Assembly (NCBI GenBank): GCA_000953695.1
Contig: LN554846.1
Location: forward strand, 2,418,001 to 2,482,000
Source: Aliivibrio wodanis
GTDB taxonomy: Bacteria > Pseudomonadota > Gammaproteobacteria > Enterobacterales > Vibrionaceae
Length of the DNA: 64,000 nucleotides
Direction of reading: 5' to 3'
The position numbers and the translations under genes are program-made. Positions 58,866 through 64,000 of the stretch are shown one piece after another (position 1 is the stretch's first letter; every line of letters starts with the position of its first letter). A model generated the notes under the pieces. That model had not been told where the DNA came from and did not search any database. It saw only the letters and a list, made by a program, of their open reading frames with translations.

Positions 58866-60449
58866 TTAGCTAGCTCGATATAAACGGTAACCATTTTTTC
58901 CATCTTTTTTCACTTGATACATGGCTTCATCGGCTAAAGATAAGCAAACATCAAACTCTCCAGTAACATCAAAAGCAATACCAATACTCACTCCTACATT
59001 CACCATTGCACCCTGTTTCAGTACAATAGGCTTCGAGACGGTATCTATTAACTTTTGAGCTATGTATTCAACCAAGTTAGTACTTTTCTGATCACAGCTG
59101 ATTAATACTGCAAATTCATCTCCACCTAAACGGCTAACAAGATCTTTATTCTGTCTTACTTGATTTTTTAGACGCTGAGCAATAATACATAACACTTCAT
59201 CACCAGAAGCATGGCCAAAAGTATCATTAACAGTTTTGAATCCATCTAAATCTAGAACCATTACCGCTAAAACTTTGTCTTCACTTCCCGGTTTAGATTT
59301 TAAAAGGAAATCAGCACAACCTAAGCGGTTTTTTAAACCAGTTAATGTATCTAACTGAGCAAGATTCAATGCTTGCTGCTCTTTTATTACTCGGTCCGTT
59401 ACGTTATAAATAACACCTTCATAATACCATTCAAGTGTCGTACTATCTTGATAAGCCGATATTAATAATTGAATCCAAACCGGCTCTCCTAATATTGGTT
59501 CAATCACAAACTCTTGACTGATTGGCTCTTGTGTTAACTTTGCTTTCTTAGCTAATTTATTACCAAGAGTAGAATCTTTTAGAAAGCTATCAAATAAACA
59601 CTGACCGAGTATATCTTCTTTGCTGAGTAATAAATGACGTTCTAAGCTTTCAAAAAGAACATCATTTCCTTTTAAGAGTTCTGTTTTTTCATTTAATACA
59701 AAAAAGCCAATCTGAGCTTTCTCTAATACATTACGATAATGCTTTTCCATCAAGCTAATTTTTTCACGTAATGCTCTCTCTGTATGAATCGCAGAGGTCG
59801 CACTCTCAACAAATTGATTCACACTCGAAGTAACAAGACCTATTTCATCATTTTGATGCTGCTCATCCAGCGTGAGTTTTGTCTCTTCTCCTGGACGAAT
59901 AATAGCTAATTGTGCTGCTACCCTCTTCAATGGTGTTCCCACCACTTTTTTAATTGCAATTAACATAACAATCAAAAGAATAATCGTTTGAAATACTAAT
60001 AACTTTATTTGTGCTTCTACCACATCAATTGCATTTTGATTCAATAACTCTTCATTTAAAATAATTGAAATACTGCCGGTAGATAAGTTATTAACAGGTG
60101 ATAATAGAATATATTGGTAGCCACTCTGTTCCCAGTTAATATCACCTAGACCGATGTCCCTTTGTTTTACATAGTTAAAACTTTCATTCGAAGTAATTTT
60201 TACTGCTAATATCTCAGGGTGTAGAAGCAGAGAGCTACCGACCTCTTCTGCTATTTCTTCATTTTCGACATAAGCTGCAATAGAAGCAGATGCCCTTACT
60301 GTCGTCACTAGTTTTTCTTGTTGGATTAAAGCGTTATCTTTCGCCTTTTTAATACCAAACTCAATCAACGCGCCTGCAATCGCTACCATATAAATCAATG
60401 CTGAAATTAACAAAGTAACAATTAATCGTGATGTTAAGGACTTATTCAT
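58866..60449 (-). CDS. Diguanylate cyclase with periplasmic, HAMP and PAS modules
   Basis: This 527-residue membrane protein has an N-terminal membrane segment, a periplasmic domain (residues about 35-150), a second membrane segment (LLVFQTIILLIVMLIAI), a HAMP region, a PAS-like domain (FFVLNEKTELLKGNDVLFES and WIQLLISAYQ) and a GGDEF domain with LDTLTGLKNRLG, DGFKTVNDTFGHASGDEV and SRLGGDEFAVLI. The active site is intact. The inhibitory RxxD is absent (QNKD). The gene is nine bases behind a periplasmic binding-protein-like gene and an outer membrane gene, so the three are surely co-transcribed. Confidence 0.93.
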   Translation of the reverse strand: MNKSLTSRLIVTLLISALIYMVAIAGALIEFGIKKAKDNALIQQEKLVTTVRASASIAAYVENEEIAEEVGSSLLLHPEILAVKITSNESFNYVKQRDIGLGDINWEQSGYQYILLSPVNNLSTGSISIILNEELLNQNAIDVVEAQIKLLVFQTIILLIVMLIAIKKVVGTPLKRVAAQLAIIRPGEETKLTLDEQHQNDEIGLVTSSVNQFVESATSAIHTERALREKISLMEKHYRNVLEKAQIGFFVLNEKTELLKGNDVLFESLERHLLLSKEDILGQCLFDSFLKDSTLGNKLAKKAKLTQEPISQEFVIEPILGEPVWIQLLISAYQDSTTLEWYYEGVIYNVTDRVIKEQQALNLAQLDTLTGLKNRLGCADFLLKSKPGSEDKVLAVMVLDLDGFKTVNDTFGHASGDEVLCIIAQRLKNQVRQNKDLVSRLGGDEFAVLISCDQKSTNLVEYIAQKLIDTVSKPIVLKQGAMVNVGVSIGIAFDVTGEFDVCLSLADEAMYQVKKDGKNGYRLYRAS

Positions 60450-60458
60450 GATTTATCT

Positions 60459-60878
60459 CTATTTTAAACTTAAAATAATACTAACTTCTGAATCTGTAGG
60501 CTTTTGATTTGTATAGCTAATTGCATTAGTTTTTTCGGATAACAAGACAAGCATCTCTGCCTCTTGTTCAATAACTGTCGGTGGTATCATTCGCCCAGAA
60601 AAAGTAAGACGCGACCAGTAAGCATTAACCCTAGGTAGTGACATTTTGTTCAACAGATAAAAAAACTCTGAGCGAGTCGTAGAGTCTAATCCTCGGTCGA
60701 TCATAAAAGCCAGTTCACCATTAGGCAGCGTTCGTTTCTTACCTAAAAACAAAGCAGTAACTTCATCTTTTGATAAGTGTTCAATTTGTGCTTCCTTATG
60801 GGCTACCACATAAATATCGGCAAAGCTTGAGGGTACTAGAGCAATATAGGTTAACAACAAAAATAACATTTTCTTCAT
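60459..60878 (-). CDS. Periplasmic phosphate-binding-protein-like (PstS-like) protein
   Basis: The 139-residue product has a clear signal peptide (MKKMLFLLLTYIALVPSSFA) and a short PBP-like domain. DEVTALFLGKKRTLPNGELA and FYLLNKMSLPRVNAYWSRLT followed by FSG resemble the phosphate ABC binding-protein lobe. It is half the size of PstS and so cannot be a normal binding protein. Between an outer membrane barrel and a cyclase, it might be a sensor that reports a ligand to the cyclase. That is inference. Confidence 0.8.
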   Translation of the reverse strand: MKKMLFLLLTYIALVPSSFADIYVVAHKEAQIEHLSKDEVTALFLGKKRTLPNGELAFMIDRGLDSTTRSEFFYLLNKMSLPRVNAYWSRLTFSGRMIPPTVIEQEAEMLVLLSEKTNAISYTNQKPTDSEVSIILSLK

Positions 60879-60886
60879 TACTACAC

Positions 60887-62167
60887 CTAAAATACAAAGC
60901 TAATAGAAGCAGAAAAAAGGTTTACATCTTGGCTTTGATAAAGGTCACCACCAGAGCCCGCCCACATCGCAGAGCCTGCTGATGCAATTGAGACGTGATC
61001 CCACTGTAAATTCAGTGCTGCTTGTTGATGAAAATCCCAACGAGTACCAAGAGTAATCGTATCTTGCTCTATACGCCCTGAGTTAATTATAAAAGTAGTA
61101 GTTTGAAACAGTGTCGTTAATTGAGGCGCCTTTCCTTCCCAAGGGTACTCTTCATTATAAAATTCATTTTTAGGCTTGAAAAAAGAATAATTAATATATG
61201 GAGTAAAAGTTGAAATCCGCTTACCAAAGGTTAAATATCCACCTAAGCCACTTGGCATTATAGATATATCAGCATCGCTATACGTCAACTCAGAGAGTAA
61301 TAACCAATCATAATTATCAAATTGCACACTAATTTGTGCATATTTAATTTGCTCCCCTTTAATCTTCAATTCGTCACTTAATGCACCTGCTAGTTCACGA
61401 ATTCTAGCGGGTAAAAGTCCTATATCTGAATGTTCTATCTCTTCAAGGACAAATTGCAGCTGCATTGCTTGTTCTGGTAAATCAGAGCCAACAGTGACAG
61501 CAGCTAAGGTTGTTCTAAAGCTCCAATCATTTCTATCTGCAGTCAAACTTAATGCAAGAAGATCATCACCTTCAAATTCATAAACCGTCTCACCCGCACT
61601 CATTTCTGATTTAGAATGACTTTTCCCATATTGGGCTTTAATCCGCCAATAGGTACTTTCTGTTTCAAAGTAATAAGCAGCATCAATACCATCAACAGAA
61701 TAGAGAGGTACCCAACCATATACTTCACTCGGTGGCCTTACCCATAAATGAGCATAATCAATGCGTCTAGTATCTGACAAAGCAAAAAGATCTAGTCCCA
61801 TTCGACCAAATCGAATATCTACATTTGAAATAGGATGCAGAGCTAAGTAAGCCCATTCAAGCGAATCACTTAGTTCATAATCTACTTCATCAGCAAGAAC
61901 AACTTGAACCATCGTGCTCCAGTAAGGGGACGATCGATAAGACAACTGCGCTCCTATTTGGGAGTCAGTTTGGAATGAAGAGGTTTGATCTATATCGAGT
62001 GTTTGAGAATAGTCTCGAATATAGCCAATTTGCTCAGTATCGTCATAGGTATAGCCAAGTGTGCCAAACCCTGAAAATGTCCAATTACTTACCTCACTTT
62101 CTGATTGAGCAGAAAATGAAAATAAACAACTGAATATTGGTAATAAAATAGGAAGTATTTTCGTCAC
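60887..62167 (-). CDS. Outer membrane beta-barrel protein, porin-like
   Basis: The 426-residue product has a signal peptide (ILPILLPIFSCLFSFSAQSE) and alternating hydrophobic strands with aromatic girdle residues, ending in Phe (NLFSASISFVF), the usual outer membrane C-terminal signature. FSGFGTLGYTYDDTEQIGYI and PYWSTMVQVVLADEVDYELS agree with barrel strands of porin-like proteins. The substrate is unknown. It is the first gene of the three-gene operon with the PBP-like protein and the diguanylate cyclase, eight bases ahead of the former. Confidence 0.85.
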   Translation of the reverse strand: MTKILPILLPIFSCLFSFSAQSESEVSNWTFSGFGTLGYTYDDTEQIGYIRDYSQTLDIDQTSSFQTDSQIGAQLSYRSSPYWSTMVQVVLADEVDYELSDSLEWAYLALHPISNVDIRFGRMGLDLFALSDTRRIDYAHLWVRPPSEVYGWVPLYSVDGIDAAYYFETESTYWRIKAQYGKSHSKSEMSAGETVYEFEGDDLLALSLTADRNDWSFRTTLAAVTVGSDLPEQAMQLQFVLEEIEHSDIGLLPARIRELAGALSDELKIKGEQIKYAQISVQFDNYDWLLLSELTYSDADISIMPSGLGGYLTFGKRISTFTPYINYSFFKPKNEFYNEEYPWEGKAPQLTTLFQTTTFIINSGRIEQDTITLGTRWDFHQQAALNLQWDHVSIASAGSAMWAGSGGDLYQSQDVNLFSASISFVF

Positions 62168-62277
62168 AACCGCTCTCTTTTATAACTCTACGCTTGATTT
62201 ATAATTAACAAACCGAATGTTATACCATCAATGGTACAGGAGTTAATACGAAATAAACAGTCTTAGATACTCTTAAA

Positions 62278-62658
62278 TTAAGATTCAAAGATAACGGTGG
62301 CTACAGCGTAATGCCTTTCATCAGAAATGGTTAGATGAGTATGAGATATTTGGAATGATTGAGAAAGCTCGAGAGCCTTACCTGAGAGTGTTAATAGCGG
62401 TTTACCATTCTCATCATTTGAGATAGTAAAATCATGAAAGGTAACACCGTGTGCAATACCGGTGCCTAACGCTTTAGAAGCAGCTTCTTTTGCTGCAAAA
62501 CGCTTAGCTAAGAAACGTCCTTTTTGCTTTAATGATTGATATTTACTAAATTCAGATGAACTTAAGATGCGCTCAGCGAACGCATCTCCTGAACGAGAAA
62601 GGGCTTTCTCAACCCTTTCTATTTCAGCGATATCAGTCCCTAGACCAACAATTGCCAT
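62278..62658 (-). CDS. acpS: Holo-[acyl-carrier-protein] synthase AcpS
   Basis: AcpS transfers 4'-phosphopantetheine from coenzyme A to acyl carrier protein. The 126-residue product has [17 protein letters not shown] (first Asp metal ligand), [20 protein letters not shown] (second metal-site Glu) and [12 protein letters not shown]. The start overlaps the pdxJ stop by one base (TAATG), as in the pdxJ-acpS pair of other gammaproteobacteria. Confidence 0.96.
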   Translation of the reverse strand: MAIVGLGTDIAEIERVEKALSRSGDAFAERILSSSEFSKYQSLKQKGRFLAKRFAAKEAASKALGTGIAHGVTFHDFTISNDENGKPLLTLSGKALELSQSFQISHTHLTISDERHYAVATVIFES

Positions 62659-63389
62659 TACTTACGAGCACCAAGCATAATACGGTGCATATCCGCGACG
62701 GCTTTTTCTAAGCCATCAAACACTGCACGCCCCATAATTGAGTGGCCGATGTTTAATTCGTAGATTTCTGGCAGAGCGGCAATCGCTTCAACGTTATGAT
62801 ACGTCAAGCCATGACCAGCATTAACAATGAGGCCTTTAGAAGCGGCATAACTTGCGCCTGCTGCGATTTTTTTCAGCTCATCTTGCTGCGCTTCTTCTGT
62901 TTTTGCATCAGCGTAAGCACCGGTGTGAAGCTCAATATATGGCGCACCACATTCAACCGCGGCATCAATTTGCTCTTTATCTGCATCGATAAATAAGGAC
63001 ACTTTAATGCCTGCATCAGAGAGTTTTGTCGTTGCAGCCTTCACTTTCTCAAGCTGACCTAAGACATTTAACCCACCTTCTGTCGTTAACTCTTCACGCT
63101 TCTCTGGTACTAAGCAAACAAATTCAGGTTGTGTTTCAAGTGCAATGCCAACCATTTCATCCGTCACTGCCATTTCCAAGTTCATTCGCGTTTGTAGCGT
63201 TTCACGCAGAATACGTACATCACGATCATTAATATGACGACGGTCTTCACGCAGGTGAATCGTAATACCCGCAGCACCAGCACGCTCTGCAATTTCAGCA
63301 GCATGAACAGGATCTGGGTATTTAGTTCCTCTTGCATTTCTAAGGGTGGCTACGTGATCGATATTAACGCCAAGTAAAATTGAACTCAT
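62658..63389 (-). CDS. pdxJ: Pyridoxine 5'-phosphate synthase PdxJ
   Basis: PdxJ makes pyridoxine phosphate, the ring-forming step of the DXP-dependent vitamin B6 pathway. The 243-residue product has [55 protein letters not shown], and the phosphate-binding [11 protein letters not shown] and [14 protein letters not shown]. It overlaps recO by four bases and acpS by one. The window holds a second vitamin B6 gene (pdxY) far away. Confidence 0.97.
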   Translation of the reverse strand: MSSILLGVNIDHVATLRNARGTKYPDPVHAAEIAERAGAAGITIHLREDRRHINDRDVRILRETLQTRMNLEMAVTDEMVGIALETQPEFVCLVPEKREELTTEGGLNVLGQLEKVKAATTKLSDAGIKVSLFIDADKEQIDAAVECGAPYIELHTGAYADAKTEEAQQDELKKIAAGASYAASKGLIVNAGHGLTYHNVEAIAALPEIYELNIGHSIMGRAVFDGLEKAVADMHRIMLGARK

Positions 63390-64000
63390 TTTAGAATACT
63401 CCTTGTTCTTGGAAGAAACAGTTCCCTACTTTTTAGGGGCTTGCCGCCAAGATACGGCTTTAAGGCTATGCGTGTAAAGCGTTTTGCCGCTTTTAATTGC
63501 TCTAGTGTCACAAATCGTCGCTCACTGATGGCAATCAATTCATTCCCTTTAAAACTCATTAAGGGATCATGACGAATGGATGCCATAAAACCTTGTTGCT
63601 CACGATAACGATAGGTCATTTCTGGGGAAACCATTTCACCACTACCAGCACAATGTAACAAATCGACGCCATAGCCCAGTGAAGATAATAAAGCTAATTC
63701 AAAACGACGCAAAGCGGGCTCTGGATTTTTAGTTTGAGCCAATTCGGTTAACGCGGTGAGATAATCAAGAAAAAGTGCGGGATAAGGCGTTTCTTGTTCA
63801 ATCACCCGTACTACTAATTCATTGATGTACATGGCTGAATAGAGATTGATGCCAGTAAGGGGAATGGCAAGACTGATGCTCTCAGCTTGACGCAATGTTC
63901 GCATCGCTCCCCTACCTGACCATTTCATAAGTAATGGGGTAAACGCTTGCAATACACCTTTAAGATTAGATCGCTTACTTCGCGCACCTTTAGAGATGAT
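63386..64000 (-). CDS. recO: DNA repair protein RecO, 3' part (5' end outside window)
   Basis: RecO loads RecA through RecFOR. The reading frame is open to base 64000 and continues beyond, so only about 204 C-terminal residues are visible. The segment [20 protein letters not shown], then [18 protein letters not shown], is the RecO N-terminal OB fold, followed by [20 protein letters not shown] and [20 protein letters not shown]. The TTG codon at 63952 is not the true start. Overlap with pdxJ in ATGA suggests an operon. Confidence 0.95.
   Translation of the reverse strand: MISKGARSKRSNLKGVLQAFTPLLMKWSGRGAMRTLRQAESISLAIPLTGINLYSAMYINELVVRVIEQETPYPALFLDYLTALTELAQTKNPEPALRRFELALLSSLGYGVDLLHCAGSGEMVSPEMTYRYREQQGFMASIRHDPLMSFKGNELIAISERRFVTLEQLKAAKRFTRIALKPYLGGKPLKSRELFLPRTRSILK

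Overview
The window looks like chromosome I of a Vibrionaceae bacterium, most likely Aliivibrio fischeri or a close relative. This rests on low G+C coding sequence, a tmRNA with the tag ANDENYALAA, the block rlmD-relA-flagellin-mazG-pyrG-eno-ftsB-ispDF-truD-surE-pcm-nlpD-rpoS, and the flanking recN-bamE-rnfH/ratA-smpB-ssrA order. The species call is inference from gene order and protein recall; no search was run.

Layout. 1-3178: conserved core (3' end of recN, bamE, convergent rnfH/ratA, smpB, ssrA). 3161-21259: an accessory island of about 18 kb inserted at the 3' end of ssrA and bounded by a perfect 19-bp direct repeat. An imperfect internal copy of the repeat at 14951-14965 suggests two elements in tandem. 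The left unit (about 11.8 kb) carries a tyrosine integrase with a damaged N-terminus, a PLD-helicase (DUF3427-like) with a NUDIX gene and an HNH-type protein, a PD-(D/E)XK-type nuclease, a serine resolvase with an adjoining cluster of GGTATCA motifs, an alpA / HTH-zinc-ribbon / second tyrosine recombinase operon, and an unknown 329-residue protein. The right unit (about 6.3 kb) holds an intact IS66-family insertion with an 8-bp target duplication and a 96-bp tandem duplication of its right end, a frameshifted rhuM-like pseudogene, a headless serine recombinase, and a KAP-family P-loop NTPase. Nuclease, helicase and NTPase genes in a tmRNA-targeted island make this a plausible defence island.

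21316-40515: variable chromosomal genes. They include a eukaryotic-type glutathione synthetase, a membrane diguanylate cyclase, a MgtE transmembrane-domain protein, a secreted lipase-like hydrolase followed by a frameshifted partner, pdxY, a Na+/alanine symporter, a VOC protein, a YeeE/YedE pair, metA, a Dcu C4-dicarboxylate carrier, a NupC nucleoside transporter, and a ynjC-ynjD-ynjF-like operon lacking its binding protein.

40585-64000: core genes for stationary-phase sigma factor, isoprenoid synthesis, tRNA and rRNA modification, glycolysis, CTP synthesis, nucleotide clean-up, stringent response and the BarA kinase. They are interrupted by a solitary flagellin gene with its own sigma-28-type promoter and by a three-gene outer-membrane barrel / periplasmic binding protein / diguanylate cyclase operon. 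The window closes with acpS, pdxJ and the 3' part of recO.
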